DNA of 64,000 nt from Marchantia polymorpha subsp. ruderalis (taxonomy: Eukaryota > Streptophyta > Marchantiopsida > Marchantiales > Marchantiaceae). The stretch lies in contig AP031354.1 in the NCBI GenBank assembly GCA_037833965.1, positions 14,796,001 through 14,860,000 of the forward strand. Reading direction: 5' to 3'. The notes beneath the pieces are model-generated. The model made no database searches and was not told the origin of the DNA. It worked only from the letters and a program-made list of their open reading frames with translations. Every line of letters begins with the position of its first letter. The first letter of the stretch is position 1. The position numbers were made by a program, and so were the translations under genes. Positions 55,401 through 64,000 of this stretch are shown piece after piece.

Positions 55401-57251
55401 GAGTACGAACTCATTTTCAAGGATGAAGCTGCAAAGAAGGCGTTCGAAGTTCTCAAGAAGGCGTTGGTGACGGCTCCAATTTTGGCGAAACCGGATTGGG
55501 GTAAACCTTTCATTCTCTACACAGATGCATCAAATATTGCTGTAGGATGCACCTTGAGTCAATTAGATGATGAAAAGCATGATCATCCAATTGCCTATGC
55601 TAGTAGACAAATGGTTCAAGCGGAGAAGAATTACTCAGTGACAGAGAGAGAGGCCTTAGCTGTAATCTTCTCACTTAAGAAGTTTCGACATTATTTGTTG
55701 GGTGGGAGATTCACTATAGTGACTGATCATAAGGCTTTGAAATACATTTTCAACAAGCCTAATGCTGAAGGGAGGATAGCTAGATGGAAACTACTACTAG
55801 CAGAGTTTGATTATACCATTGAGGATAGACCTGGAAAGAAGCATGCTAATGCGGATTTGATGTCGAGAGCATATGATGATGGAGGAGATCAGTCAGTAGA
55901 TGACACCTTTCCGGATGAGGACTTGCTAGTCATGGACACGGTGACAACAGTACCGGAGGAGTACAAGGAAATTTGGGATTTCATCTCTAGAGGAGAGTTT
56001 CCTCAAGGAATGCATCAAAGGGAGAAAAATGCATTAGTGAAGAGATGTCAACCTTATATGATCATGGAGAAGGTACTTTTTCATCAAGGAGCTGACGGAC
56101 TTCTACGAAGGGCGGTTGGGAGAGGAGAGGCACTACAACTCATGAAGGAGTTTCATGATGGTGCAGTATGTGGAGGACATTTTGCGGGGAAGGTAACTGC
56201 CTTCAAAATTCTTGATGCTGGTTATCATTGGAAGGGTATTTTTAAGGATTGTGTGGAATATTGCAAAAGTTGTGATGTGTGTCAAGCTTTTGCTAAAAAG
56301 TCCATGAAAACCCCTCCTATGATTTCTGTACCAGTGTTAGGTCCTTTTGAAAAGTGGGGAATAGATTTTGTAGGTCCTTTGAATCTTACTCCTCGAGGGA
56401 ATAAGTTCATTGTGATAGCTACAGATTATCTTACGAAGTGGGTAGAGGCAAGACCACTTAAATCTACTAATGAGAAGGAGGTTGGTAGATTTTTATATGA
56501 GAGAATCATTACTCGATTTGGTTGTCCATTGGAGTTAGTATCAGATAGAGGAGGAGAATTTGTGGGAAGTATGATTCAAGCCATGTTGGAGCACTTTTCC
56601 ATCAAGGCTCGAGTAACCACTTCCTACAAACCTAACGCTAACGGGTTGGCGGAGCGGACCAACTACACTTTGTGTATGATGTTGGCCAAGGATGCAGACA
56701 TGGACGGGAGTAAACACAATTGGGACAAGAGGCTCCATGCTATCTTATGGGAGTATCGCACAACATGGAAGACATCTACCGGATACTCACCTTTTCGGAT
56801 GGTGTATGGAGTTGAGTCAAAACTTCCCATACAGTTTGACTTGACAACATTCACAACAATCCAGCAAAGGTTGAAGAAATCAAATGGAGCAGAAGCCATC
56901 AAGTCTCGCCAACAACAATTGATGGAGTTGGAGGAAGCTCGAGCACTAGCCATGGTACGAGTGGAGCGGGCTCAACACTTGCAGAAGAAGTATCACGACA
57001 AACGAAGTGGAAACCAGAACTTGAAGCCGTTCAAGGAAGGTGATTGGGTGATGCTCTTTGATGCAATTAGATACAAGAGAGCTAGGAAAAAGTTTCTTCC
57101 TAAGTATTTTGGACCTTTCATAGTTGAGAAGGTGTGGGGAAATTTCACTTATGACATCAAGGAGTTAGGAGGACGTCACTTCGATCGAGTCAACCACGAC
57201 AAGTTGAAGTTATTCCATCGAAGATCAGATTCTTTCACTCCGAGGGCGTAG
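52485..57251 (+). CDS. Gypsy gag-pol polyprotein (1588 aa), intact
   Basis: One uninterrupted frame. I chose the ATG at 52485 because a TAG closes the frame just upstream. Gag helical domain about 1-130 (starting PVFYGRENEDVEAFV, with no long N-terminal part), knuckle CFSCGGPHFQRNC at 267, protease VLVDGGSAVNAM at about 466 (DGG rather than DS/TG), RT with FIDD at 863-866 in place of the usual YxDD, RNase H from FILYTDAS near 1010, and integrase with an H-H-C-C zinc part (about 1222-1265) and DDE residues in GIDFVGP, SDRGGEF and GLAERTN. GPF motif near 1545, no chromodomain. Gag and pol share one frame without a shift signal, so the Gag:Pol ratio must be set another way. All catalytic acids appear present, so it looks functional. 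Confidence 0.95.
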   Translation: MGKLPVFYGRENEDVEAFVRDFKRACIGNNERKKDEWAMLLPDFLEDSALKWYKEYKREHSEDDTWETLTENLIENFLPSESYEKLMCEVTFLKQGENEKVRTYVERTEKLESRFHVVLRKGGDEVDATMVGIRAMLMKNFVGGLRPEIRSKVRYEKPSSKAEAIRIAIRMEESLEDDDSSLVAREVAPPVVGRSIVSNTSTSSTIANPSVDFQNELKSITETLADLKINVVQLWEKRNQNVVGGSRGYGNYPPRGNPPSGNFAVSCFSCGGPHFQRNCPNPRQHDGVRHNNNAPATQQAKDKGVASIDVFPHQCTFEKGESSKSKVDILAHEKKRARFADESIFMEDTPSRSTRSSGVSQPRVPRKKLGMDDFSISSSQAKYDVVEDVGNQKANITVGQLIALNPAIRKELRGGLISTRTKKRKSKGKAHMTNVGVGVVDAAASEVCTHASKIEVRINGHDVSDVLVDGGSAVNAMSERLMQKLGMQPSRPSSIIVGMANKQKVRPLGVVDKVVVSVRGVQTLLSFQILKEASYDLLLGRPWLRAVRTTDRWHKGYLRIGPKNHRVKVPLTRGGESTTDSDRPTDEYWESESEESGSFSEVDTDISTSDQETSSEYSSDDNVQVQVIAAMELLPRPGVKKDPDKVEMSEEEVCRRLSTLRFGPKVTKEEKAKFLDIFRKYIHVFAFSYKDLKHVTLETHRIELEEKARPIRQKQRRINPPTALVVKEEIDKLKEAGFIYEVENSEWVSPIVIVKKKNGKLRVCVDYKKLNAVTKKDYYPLPFIDEILEEVAGHEWYSFGDGYSGYNQIQIALEDQLKTTFTTPWGTFAFRVMPFGLCNAPATFQRFMNRVFEPFIGKFVRDFIDDFCVYGRKADHFDHLIKILQRLEEAKASLNPEKCIFGCEEGLLLGHIISKNGIAVDPEKVTRIMELPFPATLTKLRQFLGMVGYYRRFILSFSNKAHALTNYMKKGVEYELIFKDEAAKKAFEVLKKALVTAPILAKPDWGKPFILYTDASNIAVGCTLSQLDDEKHDHPIAYASRQMVQAEKNYSVTEREALAVIFSLKKFRHYLLGGRFTIVTDHKALKYIFNKPNAEGRIARWKLLLAEFDYTIEDRPGKKHANADLMSRAYDDGGDQSVDDTFPDEDLLVMDTVTTVPEEYKEIWDFISRGEFPQGMHQREKNALVKRCQPYMIMEKVLFHQGADGLLRRAVGRGEALQLMKEFHDGAVCGGHFAGKVTAFKILDAGYHWKGIFKDCVEYCKSCDVCQAFAKKSMKTPPMISVPVLGPFEKWGIDFVGPLNLTPRGNKFIVIATDYLTKWVEARPLKSTNEKEVGRFLYERIITRFGCPLELVSDRGGEFVGSMIQAMLEHFSIKARVTTSYKPNANGLAERTNYTLCMMLAKDADMDGSKHNWDKRLHAILWEYRTTWKTSTGYSPFRMVYGVESKLPIQFDLTTFTTIQQRLKKSNGAEAIKSRQQQLMELEEARALAMVRVERAQHLQKKYHDKRSGNQNLKPFKEGDWVMLFDAIRYKRARKKFLPKYFGPFIVEKVWGNFTYDIKELGGRHFDRVNHDKLKLFHRRSDSFTPRA

Positions 57252-57263
57252 TGAAATCTTAGT

Positions 57264-57274
57264 CCGGGGGTAAA
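57264..57274 (+). other. Polypurine tract
   Basis: CCGGGGGTAAA directly before the 3' LTR, the expected site for plus-strand DNA priming. The run of G is interrupted by one T. Confidence 0.7.
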
Positions 57275-58124
57275 TGTAAGACCGGGTGTTGCACATATGT
57301 ACTAAGTCTTAGAAGTGGTCAAGGGAATAAGGATGATTAGCCAAGGCATAGCTAAGACTAGCTAGTTATGACTAAACTAGTTAGTTATAACTAAGTTTAT
57401 CTAGTCATGACTAAGTTTAGCTACAATGTCTATAGTTGGCGGAATAATTAGCGGAGTTCTAGAAGAATGGAGTGAGCACTTCTATTTTGTCCTTTACAAG
57501 GAGTGAGCACTTCTATTTTGTCTTATACAAAAGTTCTAGATTCCAAGGGATTAGATATTTGACTAGAAGCTTGGATTTGATTGGTTTGACTAAATGTATG
57601 AAAGATGATTGGCTAGACTAAGTCTAATGTTGACTTAGTGGCTAGGAAGCTTGTAGAAGTTTAAAAGCTTCAAATGGCATGTCGCCACCTCAACCTTGGA
57701 TTCCAGAAGCTTCTAGAAGGTTTAGGTAGGCCAATGGCATGTTGCCACGTAGAGAAGGTTAGTCAAACTTACCTAGGTAAAAGTAAGTTAGGAGAAATTA
57801 CCACATGTTAACTTCTCAAGTAGTATAAATAGAGAGGTAGAGTAGCACCTCTCAAGCAAGTTTGGAGAGTCATGTGTGAGGACTTGTTTCAGTAATGAAG
57901 GAGTGAAGTTTTTGAGTATCTTGGAGTATCGACGTGTGTTTGCATTTATGTGAAGAGGGTGATGTGAGGAGAGTTGTGTGTGAGTTGGAGTGATACATGA
58001 GAGTTTGTAAGAGAAGGTGTTTGGGACATGAGTGAGAGTATGAATCTTAGTCTTCTAGAACCATGATGCGCTACCACAAAGCCATCAGAGGTAAACCTGA
58101 GTGAGAGTCAGCCCGGAGGTTGCA
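57275..58124 (+). repeat. 3' LTR (850 bp) of the gypsy element
   Basis: Same length and ends as the 5' LTR. Reading the two line by line I found no difference. GGAC follows at 58125. Confidence 0.95.
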
Positions 58125-60928
58125 GGACACAGTCTTATACTCAACTTCTGTTATACTGTCTGAGACAATAGGTTGTTGTTTTGAGTACCAAGAGATGGAA
58201 CCATCAGTAGACTTGAATAAGTAAGAACCAACATATCAGCGAGTGTTGCAAAAGCTTAGGTAATCAGCGTCTTAGAATCCGTGAAGAAAAGTTGAACTTT
58301 GCTTGTAGAGTATACCAAAGTCTCGGGTGAAGTTGATGTAACGAAGAATATGATAAACAGATTCCAGTGGGCTTGTTGAGATAAATGCATGTATCTACTG
58401 AACACACCAACAGCGTAAGACAGATCTGAACTAGTGTGGCATAAAAAAATCAATTTTACTACGATATGATAGTAAGCCGAGACATCGATTGATAGAGTAG
58501 CAGTGTCAGCTTCAAGGACGTGACCTACAAGGAGAGGCACAAACTCAATCATAGTAGAGTCAACTTTGCATTCCTCAGGGATCTCTGCAGTATATTGTTG
58601 TTGATGAAGAAACAAGTTCCCTTGAGGTGTGTGATAGAAATCCACACCGAGATAACGCAAAACGAGGCCAAGATCTTTCATCTTGTACCGATGAAGAAGT
58701 TGAATTTTTATTTCGGCAATTCTAGCAAAATTATTACCAAGCTATGGTAAATCATCGACATACAATAGAAGCATTGTAATGATGTTACACTCACGGAGGA
58801 AGTACATGTTGGGATCGAGTTGACTTCAACTCCAGCCAACAGATCTAAGGTGACTATCAATTTCTTCATACCATTGCCTCGGAAATTGCTTTAGTCTATA
58901 AATTGATATGTGAAGAAGACAAACTAGATTGTCCTTGCCTTTGATTTCAAAATTGGAAGTTTATTTCATGTAAATGAGCTCTCTCAATTTTCCATTAACA
59001 AACAGGGGAATTACATCTATATGATGTAATTTCCATCCAAGTGCTACTGAGAGTGAAATTAAGGCACGTAGTGTTGACCAGCAAACAACAGGGGCAAACG
59101 TAATATTATAGTAGATGCCAAACTTTTGTTTCAAGCCACGCGCAACTAAATGAGCTTTTAAGCATACAGACATTGAGTCCAATTGAGGTTTAGCCTTAAA
59201 AATCCATTTTGAGTATAAAGCATGTTTACCTTCTGGGAGTGTCACGAGTTTCCAAGTAAGGTTGGCGATGAGAGAGTCCAACTCCTCTTGCATTGCTTCC
59301 TTCCAAAGTGAATTTTGGAGTGCTTGAGTGGTAGTTATTTGATTGTCTACTGGTTCCGTAGTCTCAACTATATTGATGAAGGTACGTCTTGGTATGTGAT
59401 AGTTGTGTCCGAGGAATTGTGGTAGTCGACAATCTACTTATGGAGTATATCTCCTGGAACCTAGTGGAGGAGCACACTGAAGTAGACTAGTATGAGGAGA
59501 ATCAGGTGGAAAACTGCCGTTTGTAGAATTACCAATTTGTGCTTCAGGTGTGTAGTGATGCGTTGAGTATTTGTGGATTGCTAAACATTTTAAAATTGTC
59601 ATCTAAAGTAACAACCTCCTCCCTGATGGTAATGTTGGATCGAGAAGATCATTCTCGGCATCAAAGCCGCTGAAGAGGTCCACAATTTTGTTGATGCCCA
59701 CAATTTTGTGGGCATCAACAAAATTTCCAGGAATGTGTTCAAAAAATGTAACAACGTTGGTAGTAACAATGTGACGAGCCAATAAGTCCCAACATCTATA
59801 AGCTTTGAATTCAACATTGTAGCCAACTTGCACACAATGTTTTGCCTTGGGTTGAAGCTTCGTCTGCTTATGAAATAAAATGTGCACATCTGCAGTGCAC
59901 CCGATTACTCTCAAACGTGTTAAATCAAGTGAAACACCATATAATTTTTTCATATGGCGTAGTCGGATTTAATGCACGGATTGCACAACGATTTAGCACA
60001 TAATTAATAGCTCTCAAAAACTCCATCCAGAGGTGAGCCGGAAACTTGTAAGGATTAAAGATACAACAAGCTGCTTCAAATAGAGTTTGATTCTTACGCT
60101 CATAGATGTCGTTTTGGTGGAGAGTTGCTGATGTAGTAAGTTGTTGAGCAATACCCTTTTGTCGACAATAGCTTTTGAAGTCCTTAAAAAGGTATTCACC
60201 TCCTCTGTCACTCCAAAGAAACGATAGTCATGATGATCAATCGTGCTTGATTTGACACAGCAACAACTTTATGTGGATAGAGATTTTTTGAAAGCAAGAC
60301 AAATTGCTTAAGTGATAGAAAGTTTTACTTTTTAGGCAAAGAAATAGATTCCGAGTAAATTGAGTATAATCGTCAGTGAAGGTCAAAAGGTAGTTCAAGT
60401 CAATACCCGCTTCAACTGGACCACACAAATCAATGTGAACAAGTTTCGAAGGTCGTGTAGTTTTTTTCCAGCTCTATTTGGATCTTCGAGCCTTGTGCTT
60501 CTTCACGAGCACACATGCTTCACACTAACGATCTTTGCTGACGGCGGCGTAAGGCCATGGACAAAACCCTTAGAAGCCATGTGGTAGGCTGTATGATGTC
60601 AAATATGACACAGACGCTTGTGCCACAAATCAATGGCATCAGAAGATGTACTCTTTGATTCATAGCGATACTCTACTAGAGCCACAAAGGTGAGGTCTGC
60701 AGAAATATCAAGTGTCTCCTTCTGCGTCAAGAGTAGCTTAAACACTAGTTGGAGTGGTTGCACGTTGACTCTATGCAGCTTGGGAAGTAGTCTATATAGT
60801 TTGGTATGTGGGTCATGTCGGCCATATAAGTAGATATTACTAAGATTGGTCTTATTGATTACAAAGCAATAAGGAGTAGTTAACAAGACAAAATGACTAG
60901 AATCGGTTAGTTTACCTACATTAACCAT
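58125..60928 (-). pseudogene. Copia element, right piece: integrase to RNase H
   Basis: Read right to left: pre-integrase region ending LWHKRLCHI (60599-60928), integrase core with LLTFTDDYTQF (60237-60428) and the ERK-type third catalytic region near 60.06 kb, the linker (59603-59953), RT start NLTWKLVTLPEGK...KWIFKAK (58961-59293), the LRYLGVDF part and RNase H start (58256-58681). Stops and frameshifts separate these blocks, so it is dead. Gag and protease are missing at the right, where the LTR-like promoter of another element begins. The missing RNase H end is at 49870-50282, beyond the gypsy insertion. Confidence 0.9.
59684..59725. repeat. 18-bp perfect inverted repeat in the copia relic
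   Basis: AATTTTGTTGATGCCCAC, loop AATTTT, then GTGGGCATCAACAAAATT. It lies in the integrase-RT linker and looks like a local inverted duplication. Confidence 0.9.
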
Positions 60929-60966
60929 CTTTAGTTAGTAAGAACTAAAGTAGAGGTTACTCTAAA

Positions 60967-61340
60967 TGTTGATATAGATACCTTAGAGTACACTAGTCGT
61001 AGCTGCCACGTTAGCGATCCGCGCGCTTGGTAGCTAGAGAGTAGTGTGCTAGTTGACAACGTCACGTCAACGATCCGTGTGCTTTTTAGGTAAGGATTGA
61101 GTGTGTTAGTAAGTGGTTAGTTGAAAGCGCCACGTCAGCAATCCGTGTGCTTGTTTGGGTTCTCCGCCACGTCATCCATCCACTATGAGTGGGATGGATG
61201 GTGGGGATAAGATCTTATCTCCTTGTACTTGTTTGTGAGAGCTATATAAGGGAGAGGAGATACATTGTTGGTATCTTTCATCTTCAGTTTACGTTTCTAT
61301 CATTGAGTGAACTTCTCTCTAAACCCTAGTGTTACACAAG
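60967..61340 (+). promoter_or_regulatory. LTR-like promoter of a second gypsy element
   Basis: Four diverged blocks carry an ACGT core in a similar setting (CCACGTTAGCGATCCG, TCACGTCAACGATCCG, CCACGTCAGCAATCCG, CCACGTCATCCATCC). A TATA box (CTATATAAGGG) follows at about 61232. This is the look of an LTR U3 with repeated bZIP-type sites. The left end (TG at 60967) and right end (near TTACACAAG, 61340) are guesses, and no second LTR is in the window. Confidence 0.4.
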
Positions 61341-64000
61341 TAAGTAATTTTTTATATCCATCTGGCCCAACACCGATGAAGTTGGGAAACCTTTGTAGTA
61401 GAGAAGGTTTTGCATCAACAAGAGTATCACCACCAAGATTTGGAGTTGAGAATCGGCGACCAAGAATTCCAAATTTGCAAGAAGGTTATGCAAATAACGG
61501 AATGGTTTGAGGAGGAGCTAGAGTTCGTGACAATTGTCAATGCTATGCATGTGGACAAATGGGTCACATTGCCAAGTTATGTCAGATTTGGCCGACACCA
61601 CAAGGAGGACGACTCATACAGCGACGACCGTTAAACAACATGGAGGGGATAAAGTACGAAGAGGTGGAAGAAGTTTCGAGAAATGAAGATCACCAGTAAT
61701 CTTGCCTCACGGCCTTACTGGTTCTACAAAGCGAAGAAAAGGCGAGGTTGGAAGAAGGCAATGGTTGGAAACTCATGGAAAGAGTAAGAAACAAACTCAA
61801 CTCATTGTCACTGATGGTTTGATGGAAGGACATAAGGTGGAAATTTTAATTGATTCTGGAGCAACTGAGAATTTTCTATAAAGTAGTGTTGCTATGAAGT
61901 TAAGTTTGATGTTGAAGGACATGAGTGAATAAGTACAATTGCCAAACGGGCAAACTGAAGTGATAGAAACATTACCACGGAGTGTAGAATTATCCATAAG
62001 TAGATACAAGGAGAGCATTGAATGGAGAGTAATTGGTTTAGCTCAATATGATGTCATTCTTGGAATGCCATGGATGGAGCAATATAATTTGGAGGTAGAT
62101 TGAAGAAGAAAAGTGATTATAAATATCGGTTGAAAGATCTATGGAGATAGAATTAGATCTCATAATATGAATTTACCCCTCTTTGTGATGAGTATCCATT
62201 TCTAGAGATGATGTATGTTTCCTTGGACTTATAAGAGATATTGGGTCCACGGACAAACTTTACATCCCGGAGTCCTTGAACGACATTTTTATGGAGTATA
62301 AAGATGTTTTTCCATATGATCTACCTGCAAGATTACCACCAAAGAGACGAGTACATCATAAGATAATTGAGGTGATATCTGGAAGTACACCAACTTGCAA
62401 AGCTCCAATTCGTTTGGCTCCAAACAAATTGAAATAATGCAAAGCTCAAGTGGAGTAGATGTTGAGCAAGGGATTCATTCAACCAAGTGTTTCACCTTAT
62501 GGAGCTCCCGTGCTCTTTGTGAAGAAGAAGGATGAATACATGAGACTATGCATCGATTATCGAGGGTTGATTCAGCAAACGTTGAAAAAAAAATATACAT
62601 TACCTCGTATTGATTATTTGTTTGATCAATTTCAAGGAATGAAGTACTTCACCAAGCTAGATTTGAGAAGTGGCTACAATCAAATTCAAATTGCACATGA
62701 AGATGTCCACAAGACAGCTTTTTGTACTAGGTATGGCCACTTTGAGTATCTAGTGATGTCTTTTGGTCTCACTAATGCACTAGCTACATTCATGGGATTG
62801 ATGAACTATATCTTTTGCTCTTATCTAGATAAATCAGTCATTGTTTTTCTAGAAGATATTTTGATGTATAGCAAAACTTTGAGTGATGATAGAAATCATT
62901 TACAAGAGGTACTTCAAGTTTTGAAAGACAATCAATTGTATGCAAAAGCTTCAAAGTGTGAATTTGGCAAGTCAGAAGTAGATTACTTCGGTCATAGAGT
63001 TACAGCTGCAGGAATTCAAGTGATAAATGAGAAGATAGATGTCATTCAAAAATGAAGATCACATGAGGATCAAACTCAATTGAAGAATTTTCTAGTGCTC
63101 AGTGGATTCTATCGTAGATTTGTGATTGGTAATGCTCGCCCAGATCACGCCTTGACTTCCATGTTAGGGAAAGGTCAAAAATGAAGATAGGGAATAGCTC
63201 AAGAGTTAGCTTTACAAACATTGAAAGATGTTTTGTTACACGCATATATCCTCAAGTGGTATGATTCTAACCAACCTATCATCAAGTATTACAGTAGGTG
63301 GCATACTTCAACAAGAATGGGAGGATGGATGGCATCCAATTGCAATCTATTCTCGAAAGTTGGTGGCGGCAAAACAAAATTATCACATGACAGAAAAGTA
63401 GGAGTTAGCCATAGTGTTGGCAACCAAACATTAGAAGCATTACTTGGATGATAAGGAGTTTGTGGTGAAGACCGGTCATACATCTCTAGTTTATTTGGAA
63501 ACTTAGAAGTATCTGTCCAAACGACAAATTCGATGGGCAAATTGGCGTCAACGCTTCAACATGAAGATTGTGTACGTGGAGGGAAAGAAGCAACTTGGAG
63601 ATGCTCTCACATGCATGCCTTGTTTGAATCATGTTGCGGAAGTGAAAATTCAGGTTAATTGGTGGAGCAAGATGACACAAGCCACAAAGGAGGATGAAGA
63701 GATCACTTGGGCACTAAAAAGTAGAAAGGCGGAGAAATCTCAAGATTTGCGCATAATGATTTTGGCTGAAAGTCATGACACATCCATTGCAAGTCATGTG
63801 GGAGTGGAAAAAACTGTGGAGAGTATACAACGAGTGTACTATTGACCCAAAATACGTGCGGAAGTGAAGTCTTATGTTCAAAGTGGTGTTGGTTGTCAAC
63901 AAAACAAGGCAAGTAATAAATTACCAACGAGTTTATTACAGCTTCTTCCTATTTTTGAACAGCGGTGGGAACATGTCACCATGAATCTTGTATGTGAGTT
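61341..64000 (+). pseudogene. Broken second Ty3/gypsy element, runs off the end
   Basis: In order: gag knuckle CYACGQMGHIAKLC (61541-61582), protease LIDSGATENF near 61846 followed by a stop, a spacer with stops, RT (62459-63055; [33 protein letters not shown]), RNase H remains to about 63.6 kb, the integrase zinc part (HVGVEKTVESIQRVYY, 63.79-63.84 kb, then a stop), continuing past the window. In RT the catalytic YxDD is FLED (62846-62857), so even the open part is probably inactive. The knuckle lies only about 200 bases from the LTR-like end, so most of gag is deleted. Confidence 0.88.

Larger units (their letters stand above)
50283..58124 (+). mobile_element. Complete Ty3/gypsy LTR retrotransposon (7.84 kb)
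   Basis: Two 850-bp LTRs in the same orientation, a primer binding site, a polypurine tract, a 1588-aa gag-pol without interruption and a 4-bp target duplication make this a full-length element. The LTRs read as identical, so insertion was recent on the genomic time scale and the element may still be able to move. Polymerase order is PR-RT-RNaseH-INT, as in gypsy. There is a GPF-type motif near the end of integrase and no chromodomain after it, so it resembles the non-chromodomain plant groups. It sits inside an older copia element in the opposite orientation. Confidence 0.95.

Noticed and set aside
54324..56953. Minus-strand frames inside the gypsy gag-pol
   Set aside because: They are antisense shadows of a conserved polyprotein frame.

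Overview
This is nuclear DNA of a land plant. The evidence is spliced genes with plant protein families (a CYP97A-type carotenoid hydroxylase with a chloroplast transit peptide, POLD3, a SIEL/INTS4-type Integrator subunit), a nuclear-type tRNA-Ala(UGC), and plant Ty3/gypsy and Ty1/copia elements. Intron sizes, long untranslated regions and patchy GC would fit a bryophyte such as a liverwort, but that is only a guess. Most of the long overlapping frames in the GC-rich part (about 3-12 kb) look like chance open frames.

Layout. 1-2.9 kb: AT-rich, no gene seen. 2.9-6.3 kb: an intronless gene for a nuclear protein joining a GATA-like zinc finger, a PHD-type finger, an alanine-rich helix and an acidic tail, behind a purine-rich leader with a uORF. 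6.3-14.9 kb: GC-rich intergenic DNA with simple repeats, two matching minus-strand TATA boxes and one doubtful small ORF. 15.0-21.0 kb, minus strand: a complete 16-exon CYP97A gene, reconstructed with consistent phases (662 aa), one intron of which is GC-AG. 21-27 kb: noncoding, with a 175-bp perfect direct repeat, several perfect inverted repeats and a tandem 37-mer. 27.05 kb: tRNA-Ala. 27-32 kb: AT-rich, with an LTR-like stretch and a hAT/BED transposase fragment. 33.0-36.4 kb: an 8-exon POLD3 gene (549 aa) ending in a PCNA-binding PIP box. 41.5-48.6 kb: an 8-exon INTS4/SIEL gene (1221 aa, HEAT repeats).

49.9-64 kb is a retrotransposon nest. A decayed minus-strand copia element is split by a complete Ty3/gypsy element (50283-58124) with 850-bp LTRs that I read as identical, a 4-bp target duplication (GGAC), a tRNA-Glu-type primer site and an uninterrupted 1588-aa gag-pol. 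Rejoining the copia halves minus one GGAC keeps the copia reading frame, which confirms the boundaries. A second, broken gypsy element follows and runs off the window end.

The host genes are unrelated housekeeping or plastid functions (chromatin reading, xanthophyll synthesis, DNA replication, RNA 3'-end processing) and do not form a cluster. The most unusual item is the young gypsy element: between primer site and gag it carries a separate CCHC zinc-knuckle ORF, an A24 tract, and two diverged copies of a short 42-43-codon peptide frame, an arrangement I do not recognise.
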